Assembly (NCBI GenBank): GCA_964019135.1
Contig: OZ025249.1
Location: forward strand, 32,501,759-32,565,758
Direction of reading: 5' to 3'
DNA from: Arenicola marina
Lineage: Eukaryota; Annelida; Polychaeta; Arenicolidae
Length of the DNA stretch: 64,000 nt
A program made the position numbers and the translations under genes. Each line of letters begins with the position of its first letter. The first letter of the stretch is position 1. This document shows, piece after piece, positions 24,832 to 37,200 of this stretch. The notes under the pieces were generated by a model that saw nothing but the letters and a program-made list of their open reading frames with translations, made no database searches and had not been told where the DNA came from.

Positions 24832-25285
24832 CTACGTGTTCTTTTCAGAGTCTGGACCAGAGCATGCGATAGCAGACGCCTCATTCTTGTTCCTCCCGCC
24901 GCTGTCTTTCGTCACCACCCGGCTGCTACCGCTTATTCTATACTTATGTCCGTTCGTCATTTCCTTGAGGATTTCAGCAAATTTCAAATGAACTAAGCGC
25001 TCTGTATGGTCCATAAACCTCCTGAGGAACACTCGCCTGTACTGATTATCGTCCTTGAGATTTGTCTTCGCACGTAGGACCGCAATTTTATCGTCGGTTG
25101 TGGTGCGCTGTAATGTCTCTCAGACCAAGAACGTTGCGAATTAACTCTTCAATTTTGTCTTGTAGATTCTCCCCCGTCTCCTCTTTCAGGTCAACTGCCA
25201 TGACACTGTAGTCTGGATCAAGTGGCTCTGGCGCGAGAGACGCCGTTGCTTCTATGGCCTTTAGCCTCTTTTCTAACGTATCCAT
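24832..25285 (-). pseudogene. LINE ORF1 C-terminal remnant
   Basis: The segment at 25088-25285 reads as a charged heptad-like stretch (LQDKIEELIRNVLGLRDI) typical of the coiled coil of LINE ORF1 proteins. A frame change near 25085 leads to the segment VFLRRFMDHTERLVHLKFAE (about 24960-25030), the kind of sequence found at the RNA-binding C-terminal end of such proteins. Function (nucleic-acid chaperone of the LINE RNP) is by family knowledge only. The copy is truncated at its N terminus. Confidence 0.6.
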
Positions 25286-25995
25286 TTACTGTTGTCTTAT
25301 TGTATATGTTCGAGTTGACCGCAGATGTGGCTCTGGGAAGCAGTCTGATAAGACATTGCACCAGGCATTCGCATTCCATAGGTCTTCATGACATCCCATC
25401 CAAGTCTTTCAGTAGAAGTCTCAATTCTTTGCCAGTCAAACAAAGATGGTTTCCTTAGCAACATATCTCATTTTGTTTATACAACTGTTTGTACGCCACA
25501 GAAGTCGTGGGCCATCACGTTGATAACAATTGGTAGCCGATCCTTGTAATTCTGCGATATACGCCATCTGTGTAAGACGAGTCTAACGACAGGAGCCATC
25601 TAAAATGGCTCTTCAAATCTCAAAACATTTTGGTGAGAAGAAAAAACAAAAAATCTGCTTCACTCCCTTTGCTTGATCGATACTTATAAATCTGTTTATT
25701 ATGCCGCCCATTTCTTTATGGGTGCGACCAATTTAAATGACACTTCCGGTGATGAATGAAGAGCCAGGTGAGGCTACAGGCATCCGCCATCTCGTCATGT
25801 CTCCCGATGCCATCCGGGTCGATATCTGTCATCTGCCCTGATCGATAGCCCAATGATCTTCTTACAGAGGAAGCCAGCAAAAGCCCCAAGTCGCCCTGAA
25901 AACAAATCGGCCCCAAATCATGTCTGGGGCGGTCGATACAGCAAGAAGGGCTCAGACCGAGGAAACAGAGGGAGGGGCATGTCGGTGGCGAGAGT

Positions 25996-26030
25996 GGGGG
26001 GGGGGGGGGGGTGGGGGGAGGGGAGAAAAA
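25996..26030 (+). repeat. G homopolymer tract
   Basis: A run of 16 G (25996-26011) continues as GTGGGGGGAGGGGAG. Similar G runs lie near 27979, 28704, 28907 and 28966, so the 26-29 kb region has a marked plus-strand G bias at short tracts. Confidence 0.9.
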
Positions 26031-26159
26031 AGAAACAGACTGAACTATGATTTATTGCATCTTGCCGACGTCAGTGCCATATTGAGCTGGAGCCGAATTA
26101 CGGCTTCAGGAGGTTTGATTAAATGCCGTCCGTGTGGAATTAATCACCAGTGCCTAGCC

Positions 26160-26400
26160 CACTCACAGATCACCATCAGGCCACGTGTCGTCCAGTCCCC
26201 ACCCACCCCCAGATCACCATCAGGCCACTTGTCGGCCAGTCCTCAGCCCACTCACAGATCACCATCAGGCCACGTGTCGACCACTCCTCAGCCCACTCAC
26301 AGATCAGCATCAGGCCACGTGTCAGTCAGTCCCCAGCCCGCTCACAGATCAGCTTCAGGCCACGTGTCGGCCATTCCCCAGCCCATTTACAGATGGCGAC
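26160..26400. repeat. 45-bp minisatellite, 5 copies, carrying CACGTG
   Basis: AGATCACCATCAGGCCACGT-type units start at 26167, 26211, 26256, 26301 and 26346. Four of them contain GGCCACGTGTC; one has CACTTG. Three plus-strand reading frames of 98 to 214 codons pass through, explained by the 15-codon period. They are not accepted as genes. Confidence 0.92.
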
Positions 26401-26825
26401 GCCATTTTTGTTTTTTTATCTTCAGTGTCCCATTGTTCTGCCGTTATCAACGCGATACGCATTGTCGCGCAAGAATCATAACAACACTGATCGCATCCCT
26501 CGAGGTTTGCTACCCGACAGGCGGTTGGTCACACTCTACAGCCTCTCCTGTCAGTATCATGTAAATCATGAAGAACCAAAAAGCAAAACCCAAAGGATGT
26601 TAAAAAGGGATATTTCTCAGCGAAAGTATTGTGTCCTCGGCGATCTCGCTTTCAAACACCTCGACAATTAAACACATAGTAATACGCGGGAAAAAGATCA
26701 GGAGAAATGTGGCAAAAAGTAGCGAGGGGCGTGTGGAACGTGTTACTAGTTGGTAGACCCGGGTGTGTGGTCTCCCCCCGCTGGTCAATAGCCAAACCCC
26801 TGCATGAGCCTTCCGCGATATAATG

Positions 26826-27733
26826 TACCGTATTTCACATATGTTTTCGGACAGTTAAAAATAATTGTTTTTCTAGCTGTCCGAATATTTACAGTCAATA
26901 AAATGGACTCCCGCATCCACTGTCCGAAAACATACATACATAACAAAATATCGATTAAGAATTACTACATTGCGAGTCGACTGATGCCGATTATATCACT
27001 TAACACCCAGGTGTTGCTGCTTCACACCTAAACAGCGGGTAAGGTGATCAAGAGTATAATATTGTTTTGAAGATACTCGGAGTGCATCTGCTAGCGTCAA
27101 ATCTCTCACAGGAGATAAAATATACTCGATAACTTTAATGTCAATGAAGATATGGCTTTAGGCAAACAGTGGTTATTAATTGCAATCAGTGACAATGAAC
27201 TGCAATCATTGTGCCAAATATAATGGTAACTTCTGAGAGATAAAACACAGTTACAAGAACAAAGGGGATTAATTTCCATCCGAGAGGTGCCATATATATA
27301 GCTGCGCATTCGATCCTGTGACAGTTGTTCGGAAAACGATATAGAGCATGGATCAATCAGCATGGACTGACTCGTCCGCCGGGCAGCACAATGGAGACCA
27401 AAGTCCAGCTCATTACTTAGCAACCAAGGTGTTGCTCTTTCACACCTGATACACGGCACAAATAACCCCGTAGACAGGGACTTGCCCCTCTCGCCGAAAG
27501 CCTGCAATCACAATCAGTGAAGTGCAATCATGGGGGCCGGCACTACGCAATAACAAAGGAGCCTAGACGCATTGTTAATTTAGGTCCAATAGTGTCCGAA
27601 AATATACATACACTTGAAAAATTATCTGCGTTGGGTGTCCGAAAACTTACAGTACACTAAATTTATCCTATTTCTGCCTTTGAGGGGGTGTCCGAAAACA
27701 TACAGTGTCCGAAAACATACGTGAAATACGGTA
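26826..27733. mobile_element. Non-autonomous Tc1/mariner-type element, TA target site
   Basis: The left end TACCGTATTTCACATATG with TTTTCGGACAG is matched by the inverse of the right end (27703-27733), differing at one or two bases over about 29 bp. Both ends sit at TA, the target used by Tc1/mariner elements. The words GTCCGAAAA or GTCCGAATA recur inside both ends (about 26879, 26919, 27593, 27638, 27690, 27707), as multiple subterminal transposase sites would. A second pair, CCAGGTGTTGCTGCTTCACACC at 27006 and a close match at 27427, is in direct orientation. No transposase frame is present. The 908-bp size fits an internally replaced derivative. Confidence 0.87.
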
Positions 27734-29179
27734 GCTAAATGGGCGCTTATCAAAACTAGCTCTTCCCTTTAGGGGTCTCCTCTTGTTAAGCCTTGGCCCA
27801 TGATTTTTGTATGTAAATTAAGGTATAATTTACCCGTTCGATTCCGTGCACTAAAGGCGGTAACTCCTGGCTGAGTTGTGGCATGGTTACAGCAGGCCCC
27901 GTGAGTGCGCTAAGCAGGAGCAGGTCCAGGTATTTGAAAAGAGTGCGAACTAGCAACCAGGGGTGGGGCGGAGAGGGGGGGGGGGGGGCTCTGAACAAAA
28001 TGCGGCCAGGGGATCCACCATTTTTTGTACGACTGCGGGCGGGAGTTCTACTGAAACTTTGTGACCGGGGGCCTTTTATAAAAAGGCATTCTTCCTCAAC
28101 AAAAGAGGGGGGCGCTTGGTTACAGCAGGCCCCGTAAGTGTGATAAGGGAACGGAACCAGTGGGCATCCCGTAAACTGATCAAACTAGAGATACGCGCCT
28201 GAAATAGACGACGCATTACCTCTTCCCCAACCCCAAAATCTACGTTGAAAAATGAAGCGCGAAAAAATTATATTATTTATAATGATGCGCTGTTTCCCGT
28301 GATCCACTGTTTCGGGGAGCTGGGAATCATTCATGTCTGCTCTCTGGTTAAGTTTTAAATTAAACACCTGCGAGTGCTTCCATGACTGTGACGTCATCGT
28401 CTGACTGCTGCCTGGCTAATCTCAGACCCATAAAATAAAGGCAATGGAAGAAACAGAGAACAAAACAAAGCGGCAGACCAGAGCCTTTACGAGGTGCAGA
28501 TCTGCGTTTCGTGAAAGCTATGAGCCTTTGTCGTTGAATCATTCTCCCTGGGGAACCATTAAGTCTTTGGCGGCTCGCTTGGGGGCGCCACGGTATCAGG
28601 GTGGAGTCAGGATGTCGCATTGGGAGAGTGTATGCCATATAGGTTTGACAACCGCTGTGTCCGTGTCGGCGAGTCTGGGTGGAAGGACGGCGGGAGGTAT
28701 GGGGGGGGGGGGGGGTGAGGTGTGGATGTGGGGGCGGTTAGGTGGCGGGAAGGGCGAGGGGTCCATGGGGTCCCAGTGCTGTTCAGGACGGCTGGCTGAT
28801 AAGTTGTACTGGCGGTGAGCAAAGTGCGACAGCTTGTAACAAGGCGATAACTTCAGGCTGGGGTCTCCACTGGTGGGCGGGGCTTGGGTTGGGTTTAAGC
28901 GGCCGGAGGGGGGGGGGGGCGTTGCCTGTGGTGCACTGTGTTTGGCCTGAGGGGGAATAATCTGGGGGGGGGGGGGGGCGTGCCATGACCTGGTTGGGTC
29001 GCCATGATGTAGCTGGGTTGTGATGGCGTGGTTGAGTTATCATATAGGGACGCATGGCTGTGGCAAAGTGCGGCTGATCCCACTTACTTTATTTCAATTG
29101 CCAAGCAACGTATCTATGACTGATTCTTTCAAATTAATTAGTTAGCCGGACTAGCATTGTTATCTCGCGGGTCTAAATA
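27734..29179. other. No gene recognised; G-tract-rich region
   Basis: Contains a 230-bp-spaced direct repeat of GGTTACAGCAGGCCCCGT (27891 and 28118), several runs of 9 to 14 G, and at 28980-29055 a degenerate patch of CATGATNTGGCTGGGTTGT-like units that resumes at 29660. No coding signal is convincing. Confidence 0.5.
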
Positions 29180-29655
29180 TATTGAAATATAGCAGTTTAT
29201 CGTGCCAGGCAGGTTATCTTGATAGGGTGCAGACAAACCGTTTTATGTATGCACTAACGAAACTGCGCACTTTTAGTCATCGACTGAAAATAGAAACGGG
29301 AAGGTGGCATAAGCCCAGGGCAATCCCTGTCGAAGAGAGAACGTGTCCCAAGTGTAATGTCCTCGAAAACGAGCATGTTTTTTTTGTTAGAGCGTCCGCT
29401 GTATAGCGACATAAGAAGCACAATCTTACCAGAATATTATTGGCAAAGAGCTGAGGATACAAAATATATATCCCTTATCACGACGACAATTTCAACAGTA
29501 CTAAATAAACTAGCAGAATCTGTATGCAGGGCGTTTGAACCATTAAGAGATATAACTGAATAAGATTGTGTTTTGTGCCATGTATGTTATCTGTCAACAC
29601 AACTGCTTCCGGTCTATTGTTGAACTGAAATAAACCAATCAATCAATCATATAGT
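29180..29655 (+). mobile_element. LINE 3' end: ORF2 C-terminal domain and 3' tail
   Basis: The plus-strand frame at 29182-29406 reads YLDRVQTNRFMYALTKLRTF, then SHRLKIETGRWHKPR and a zinc-finger-like CPKCNVLENEHVFF. This is the usual C-terminal block of non-LTR ORF2 proteins. A frame change then gives LYSDIRSTILPEYYWQRAED, ending at a stop near 29562. About 75 bp of 3' UTR lead to AATAAACC and a short (CAAT)n tail at 29632-29650. The copy is 5'-truncated, typical of LINE insertion. It sits inside the 19-bp minisatellite found on both sides. Confidence 0.85.
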
Positions 29656-29659
29656 GTGT

Positions 29660-29910
29660 TGAGTTGTCAAGGTGAGTGGGTTATTATGATGTGGCTTGGT
29701 CGTTATGATCTGGCTGCGATTTCATGATCTGGCTGTGATGTCATGATCAGGTTGTGTTGTCATGGTCTCGCTGTGTTGTCAAGGTACGGTTGGGTTGTCA
29801 TGGCCTGGCTGTGTTGTCATGGCCTGGCTGTGTTGTCATAGTCTGGCTGTGTCGTCATTGTCTGGCTGTGTTGTCATGGTCTGGCTGTGTTGTCATGGTC
29901 TGGCGGCATT
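29660..29910. repeat. 19-bp degenerate minisatellite
   Basis: About a dozen units of CTGGCTGTGTTGTCATGGT occur with substitutions, best preserved at 29790-29900. Related but more diverged units lie at 28980-29055, on the other side of the LINE 3' end, suggesting that the LINE landed in this array. Confidence 0.85.
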
Positions 29911-30735
29911 GCTGGCAATATGCAGACAGCTAGCACACAATCCGAACTGCAGTAATTAAATCAGACACAAAAAATCCACCCGGACCACGAATCTCTTTCC
30001 CTAATAAGGCTCCAATTTCCATGGCCGGGTATGCTCGAGAGGCACTCCCTTAGTCCGGCCACAATGACTGTAATCTGTATCGGTGTCTGTTTGCCTTCTT
30101 GTCGCCATGGTGTTTATTTCACTTCATCAGGCAGGAGGCAGTCAGGTCTCCAAGTCGACCAGCCCCCCCCCCTCCCCCAGTCCCGCCACCAAGGCCTCTC
30201 ACGACATTATATGAACCCACAAAAACTACTCATTGACACCGTTTACGTCGGTAAGTGTTGCTCATGTAACCGGAAGTCTTAAGACGGTGTGCACCTGTTA
30301 CACCTATTACATTTACCGCCCAAAACTAAATAGACAAAAACTGTATTTTCATGAAACTAATAATGTTCAGTTCGAGTGTCTCAGAAAAACATACAGAAAA
30401 CATGTTTATTACTGTTGTTATATGCTGATCTGTGTGAAATGTTTTACTGATGTAACCATTCACTGTATAAGTGATTTGACGCAATACAAAACTCCATCCG
30501 TTTAGTTTCCCCCGTTAGGCGGCTATTTTTACGTCTACCTACGTAATTGTGCCATATTAAATTACACCAACAAAACAAGTGTTGACGATATTTGTCACAC
30601 GCCAAGCTGCGGACAGGCGTGATGGATTAATTATTATAAATGCACGACAAGGGGTTTGACATTACTATGGTAGGTATAACACATAAAACGACATCAGCCT
30701 ATGCGCTTGGGTTTTGGCACGATTTCAACACATAG

Positions 30736-33700
30736 ATTTCCAAATATTTTTGTTTTGTTTTTTTGGTATGTTTGTCAGTTGGATAGAGGGCGCATGGTAA
30801 CAGTGTCGGTTGCTAGACTTAACCTAGCAATGGATATGTGGAACAGCTCGGCTAAGTTCGCTATTGGTATATGTAGATCAAAGTCACGGTCACAGTAATT
30901 TTAAAAAAAGAGTTGAGAACGCGTTAATATTAGAGTTAAAGACATACGGTAAGTTTCAGAATGTGCTACCCTTCAAGGCGAATCTTTTAGCTATTGAACA
31001 CTTTTTGACGCGTCATTCCCATTTTCGAGCTACATGACGTTTTATGTTTTTAGAAAAACGCAAAAGATGACCTTGAACCGTTTTTCTTCGGTTTGACCTA
31101 TTTAGGTTGAAAGTATCGCTTTAGTGTTCCAGGCTCTCATAGAACTATGAATGGCAATAGTCTTTGTGAAATCTGAGATCTTTCGAATACGTCATGTGAC
31201 GTCACGATGACGTCACTTTTGGTACATGAAAAAAAATCGTCAAAAATCGGGAAAAATGCTAGAGATGCGCAACCTGCGTCATTTTGTAGGGATAGAGATT
31301 TCTAGTGCAGCGGAATAATAAAAACAATACGTTCCTATCTTACTTCCGGTTCCAGATGCAATTCCCTATGGGACCTCCAATGTTAAAGCCCTCAATCTCT
31401 CAGGCTGGGGAAATTTGTTTGCCCCGTATTTCAGCATTGCCTGCATCAAACAGTTTCGGGATTTTTCCCATTGTGAAAGATAGGGATTTTTGGGGCCTGC
31501 AGGGGCTCCCACGAGCGTCCTATTGAAGCCATTGCTCTATGCTTGCAGTTGTAGAAGGATAGTAGTAGGATAAGTCACTAACTATAAAAAAAGCGACATA
31601 GCACTGTAACTTTTTGGTATATAGTCGAACGCGTTTAACATGGGACCCTATGGAGATAATCAAACTTCCTCCCAATATGACGTACTTCCGTCTGAGCGAT
31701 CTCACTTTGCTTTACCACGGTGCAAGATGTGGACGAGTACAAGAGACTCAACGTAGGGTGACGGCAAACGCGTGTCTCAGTTTCGTTTCCATGGCAACCG
31801 AAAAAATGTCCAATGATAAAATATACAAATTTCCTCTAACTTCGAAAATTCGTCAAAAATCGGAAAAACTAGCTAGACCTTCGATCTTTGCGTATAATGG
31901 TAGGGAAGATATGTCTCCAGATTTATTATTGGCAGTAAAGCATTATTATTCTTTTCTGCAGAGTCCTTTCTTGTTCTGCTCGTTTTTCCTTTATCCGTAA
32001 TAATGAAGACTAGCAATTTTCGGTAATTAGGTGAAGCTATATCTGAAGGACTAACAGTCCCACCGCCGTTCTAATCAACGTTTTGGATTGAGGGCACAAC
32101 TGTTTGTGTTTAGATATTTGGACGTGGCCGTGCGTCATGCCATGACGTCACCATGACGTGATGACTTCATAATTGTATAACCTCTGTTACTCGACTATTA
32201 TACCTCATAGCGACTACCGGTTGATTTGGCGCTGTACCTTATATCAAGGGACAACTGCTGCAATGCTGCAACTTTTTTTGCGGTACCGAAACGTGTGCGT
32301 CAAAACTAACGTCCACCTCGAGTTAGACGGCGTATTGACCTAGGAAGCCCAGATTTGGCATGAAGCGAGAGAGAAATGTCGACTTATCTATGGTAAATAG
32401 CTACAGAATTGCTCTGGGACGCTTAGTTTCGCCGCTAGAGCGCTCGCAAGGGGTGCACCCCACCCCCCTTGCTGATGCTCCCATTATGAGTCAACGGGCG
32501 ATATCGACCGGCACTCCTTTGAGTTGCAATGGCCGCCGTTCACTTAGTAGCGCCGCTAGAGAGTAGGGGCTGGTTGCAAAAGACGGGCAAACGTCAACTT
32601 GGGTAAGGAATCCGCATTCACTTTCACTGTGAGCATGAACAGCAGCCGTTAGATTGCGCTTGCGGCGAGGCCAATACACCTTTCAGTGGGCAACTGGGGT
32701 TCGAACGCCTTTAGATATCGACTTCCACATTCATCAACTGTTGCGGAATGGCTATCAGGATAATAACAACAATACGTTTCAACCTTACTTCCGGTTCCAG
32801 GAGTGACGGTAGAAAAAGCACGGTTTTACCTAAAAAATTATGTTAATATCGGTTTATACAGAGCGCACATGGTTCAAAATAGTGCCTGCCGCGCCTAATT
32901 TACCCTTCATGAAATTCTGAAGTGCGTATATTGCCCGTTGAAGGAGTTATTCGGCGCTTAAATGGCACCACAGACGTGCGCGTCAAAGACTGTCAGTAAC
33001 TCAGCCTACGGCTGTCTTGTTATTATTAACGGTATTATCGTAGCGTAATAAAATGGCCCGTATAGATTTACGTAACATATAGTATATTCAATTGATAGCT
33101 TAAGAATAAGAGACGAAGACACTAAGATAGAGGCAGACTTAAAAGACATAAGAATAAAAGACGCATGTGCTCTAGCCATGACGTAATAACCAGTAGACAG
33201 CCAAAGGGACAAAAGAAGGTGACAATTGGTACCACGGTCAAGAGCAGCAGAATCTGACCGTCGGATGGAATGCGTTAGCCCTTACAACATCGAACACGAA
33301 GAGACAGGCATAGAAAACTTAAAGGCAGTAAAGATGACAGCAATCGACGGCTTTAACAATAACAATAACAAAGAGAATAATTAGATGGTAAAATAAACAA
33401 TTGGCAGTCGTAACTAATCAAGCAATCAAAAGCCAATGCTAGCTCGCCCAGTCTGAGGACAGCAATCGATGGCTTAAACAATAACAATAACAAAGAGACT
33501 AAATAGATGGTAAAATAAACAAAGTGACAGCCAGCTCGCCTGGTCTCATGATGCGACACGCAGGTGAATCTAACAAGTCCAGAAGTTCACAAATTCTACT
33601 GGCTCAAAGCACTGGCGCGAAACGGTTACTGAATTAAGAAAACGACAAGGCCCGGATGCGACTAATGGGACGGTATAAATAGACAGGACAAACTTTTAAG

Positions 33701-34289
33701 AAAAGACTAACACTGGTAGGAAGACACTGAGAGAGTCATCAAGGAAAAAAGGAAGACAGGCCAGGGTTAGGACCTCCGGGTGTGGCGCGTTTGGGATGGC
33801 GCGTATCGGTTTTCGTGGACATGGTTATAAACTTCGCCGCCGGACCAGTGATGATGTAAAAGTCTAGGACCACGGTTGGACTATGGACACGACTCGGAAC
33901 TGATACACGGACCCAGGGCTAAGTTAAGTATATTCGGTCTCAGCATAGAACACGGTTTCGGTTACCCGATCGTGAGAAATCATTGTATACCGGTTCTATC
34001 GCTAGGATGCTTGTAACTTGCCCGCGCGTAGCGTCAAGCCGAAGTTACTGAATTAAGTATTACTACCAAATATTAAAGAAATCAGAATTAGGTTTAAAAG
34101 AATAGACAAATAGCCTACCCCGTGGCTGCATTATTAAAGTTTAGACAAATCCCTTTACGATGGATAGTAAATAAATCTATATCTAAACCCTACATGGTTG
34201 TTGGTGTCTTGTATTCGTTCCACGTGAGCATTCCCCATGCTACAGATTATCGTGCTAGTTTCAGTCTGACAACGACAGTCGGACGAGAC
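30736..34289. other. About 3.5 kb present only in unit A, origin unknown
   Basis: Unit B lacks this stretch, so it was either inserted into A or deleted from B. The edges are soft and no target duplication is clear. Within it, words ending ACTTCCGGTTCCAG recur at 31341 and 32787, about 1445 bp apart, inside a roughly 40-bp similar block. CRE-like clusters (TGACGTCAC) lie at 31198-31220 and TGACGTCACC/TGACGTGA at 32140-32163. A 122-bp tandem duplication is at 33336-33545. Reading frames are short (up to 128 codons) and unfamiliar. It may be a compound of old mobile elements. Confidence 0.55.
33336..33545. repeat. 122-bp tandem duplication
   Basis: GACAGCAATCGA begins at 33336 and again at 33458. 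Both copies continue through AACAATAACAATAACAAAGA and TAGATGGTAAAATAAACAA, and then reach a shared CAGCTCGCC/TAGCTCGCC word. Confidence 0.85.
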
Positions 34290-37200
34290 CCTAAATGAGC
34301 ACGACCATAGTATGCGCAACGACGATGGTGGGACTTTTGGTGTGAAAATGCGCCCCCTCTCCCTCAACCACGCCCCGCGCCCTCACCACGACCCCCCCCC
34401 CTCCACCACGCCCCCCCCCCACCCCCACCCTGCTCCCACTGCCACCAGGGTGGTTGGCAGGCCTGGATACTCAGTGCCAGAGGTCGGATGGAAATGACGT
34501 TTTTTAGTTCTGACACCCAAGATTGGCTGCGGCCAAAACAGCAACGGGACGAAGCCAATATGAGTGCTGGCTCCGTACAAAACAATCGCCTGGCCAAGCA
34601 AGGAAAAACTACAGATGGGCGTAACAAAAGCCTATAATGACAAGAGGAGAAAGAGAAAAGAAAACGTCTCTCTCCAGGTTCATACAAGTTTGAGGTAGCC
34701 TACTGAACATGACGTGCACGAGAAATTGCGTATCAAATGTACGTGAAGGTCACGTTTTTGGAATATGGCTGTCATAAAATAGAGGTACCTGCAAGAACAA
34801 CCCGTCTAGGGACTGATCTATGATATAGGTTTCGGAAAGGGTGACAAATTTGCGAAAATCTTTGGCTACTCCTCCCACTACTATAAATCCGCCCCGCCTC
34901 ATTCCTGTTTGTTCCAGATCAATTTGAACGTTAGGGACGTATTCCTCACTGTTTAGGGCCGGAAGGGAGTGGGGAGTCAAATTGGGGGTCGGTTCATGCT
35001 TACTGTGCATAGATTTTACATGGGATTTCATTTCACATGAAGCTGTCGTAAATGCTACATATATATATGGAAAACATACCTCCTAAAATATTTCGACTGA
35101 ACTATTGATAAAAACACAGATTTGTCTGTTTTTTATGACTCGGCATACACCATAGGCATCTTCCACAGATGTTCTAGGCAGAGACAGATGATAAAAAACA
35201 GCCATCAACCCCCCAAATAGCTTGACATTCCCCACCCGCCACGTTGCCTCGGGATTTGGGCGAACAGAAACACATTCATTCTAACGCTAATGCTTCCGCT
35301 GTCCTGGATGTTAAGCGTTTTACGACATAACTTGTTCGATGTGCATGATTTATCATCTTTGATTTAGCCGACTGAGGGACGTAGCTTTATGATGGATGTC
35401 GACTACACGATGGACATCGCCTCGTTTTGACTATGATGTATCTGGGAATGATGCATTGGATTGGATATCAAACCAGACAAGGCAAAACACCAACCAGTCT
35501 CAGTCTTCACAAGGGGCGTTTTTCGTCTGTTTGAGTCCTTCTTTTGTGTCCATTTGTAGTTAAAGAATCCAGAATACGTTCTCGTTTATCGGCGCTCAGG
35601 CCGCCCAGTCAGGCTGTGGGAGACGTTTAGTCATTGGCTGCCTCGGTGCGGCATTCAGTCCGCTACTGTGGCCCGGGACGCCCCCTGCATATCAATCAGT
35701 CTGGGAGATTGATATTCTAAATGGCTCTGGCCGCTCTCTTGCAGACCAGGACAATCAGAAACAGTGGCCCGAGTAACTGGTATTCAAAGGTAGGTTATGC
35801 GGTAGAAACGTGTGAAGTGAAACCAATGTCAAACGTTTGATTAGTTAATTTTATGGTTATGTGTATACGAAAAGAATAGGATCCTACTGACTGATTTAAT
35901 GAACCGTTTCAGGGGAAATTTTATCATGCACGTGTTTCGGGTAACTGACTGGTTTGCGTTGCATATTCTAATACGGAGCACGCGAAAGGCGAGTACGGAT
36001 TCATAGCTGGATAATTTTCAACAGTTTATCGAGCAAAATAATTAAAAAAACGCCGAGAGAACAGCTGAAATAAATGCCAACCGTTGAATGTAATGAGAGC
36101 TATGCGTAGCAGCAAGGCGGTCATATTCCAATTTGTTGATGTTCTTTAGTGCGGAAATAACGATCTTTTTGGAATCTGTATTCTCTGTACTTGATGAATA
36201 TATATCTTACAGAATGCATAACTTTTTATCCGATGTGTACCCATTACAAGTTGCTAGAAAGCGACGATATGGCACGATTAACTGGGAGCCTATGAGAAAA
36301 GAAACGTCAGCTATGTTTGATTGACATAATTTGTTACATGTTCCGATTGATAAACCAAAGTAAACCCTGCATTGACACTGTGGGGTTGAGATCGACTGAG
36401 TGTCGATTGGAGTAGTTCCTGGCTGTTTTAGCGAAGATCATCTATTGGCAGTCTACTAACATCCTTTCTCCGAAATGACTGATACTTGCGATGTCAGGGC
36501 ACTGTAAGCAAGAACTCGGCGATATCGACACTGGATGTGAAGTGGCTCATCCTACCGTCGTCATACCTCCGGGCTGGCATAATTAAAAATATATTTTATC
36601 AAACAAAACGGGATCCTTGCTAACCGACCACCGCACCCCCCCCGCACCCAACAGCCCACCACTCTAGTCCTTCCCATAACAGAAAAAACTAAATTGTAAT
36701 CCAATCAGTGGTTATCGTATGATAGCCACCGAGCGGCACCGTTATATAACGGCGGGAGTGCGTTCTTTATGCGGCACAGCCATCGTTCCCTTGCACGTAA
36801 ACAACGGTGGACGATACATCAAGACAACGACTCCACCCGTTGGCCTTTGTTTCCTGGCCGCCAACACACGCAGTTCCTTTGGCGCTGAGTGCCGAGTTAC
36901 TTAAGATCCGATAATCGCTCCCCGCCATGGGAAGGAAGGTCGTCGTGGGGGCTCAGGGACAAACTGACGGGGACGGCAGCAAATTGCTCTTTCATCACCG
37001 CCGCGTTTAATCCTAGAGTCGGGCAGCGACTTATTAATGTCCTTATTTTTCAATATTGGGTCGTTTGGCCTGCCCCTAAAGCTTTCCCGAAGAGGCATGC
37101 CCCAAACTGTCATCGGTGTCGCCCGTCAGGGAGCCAATGGCCCGTTTAATCTCCTTCCCTATTACATCACAGCTGGTTCCCCGCCTAGGTGTTGGTGGCG

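Larger units (their letters stand above)
22685..25285 (-). mobile_element. Decayed two-ORF non-LTR retrotransposon (APE-type LINE)
   Basis: Reading right to left, this minus-strand relic holds in order the C-terminal part of ORF1, an AP-like endonuclease and the front half of a reverse transcriptase. The order and strand agree for all parts, so this is one insertion. The right end is within ORF1, as expected for 5' truncation. The left end is odd: the coding match stops just after motif B of the reverse transcriptase, so the catalytic YxDD region, the rest of ORF2 and the 3' tail are missing. The frame shifts several times and carries stops, so the copy is dead. The clade is not assigned; the ORF1/ORF2 style fits Tx1-, L2- or CR1-like families. 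Confidence 0.88.

Noticed and set aside
34750-35031. 93-codon minus-strand frame with a zinc-finger-like HVKSMHSKHEP segment
   Set aside because: Only a single His pair with no matching Cys pair, and the frame is not kept in the second duplicate (around 40440-40690).
36719-36904. 61-codon frame conserved in both duplicates (also 42097-42282)
   Set aside because: All eight base differences I can count between the copies alter the amino acid, so there is no sign of purifying selection.
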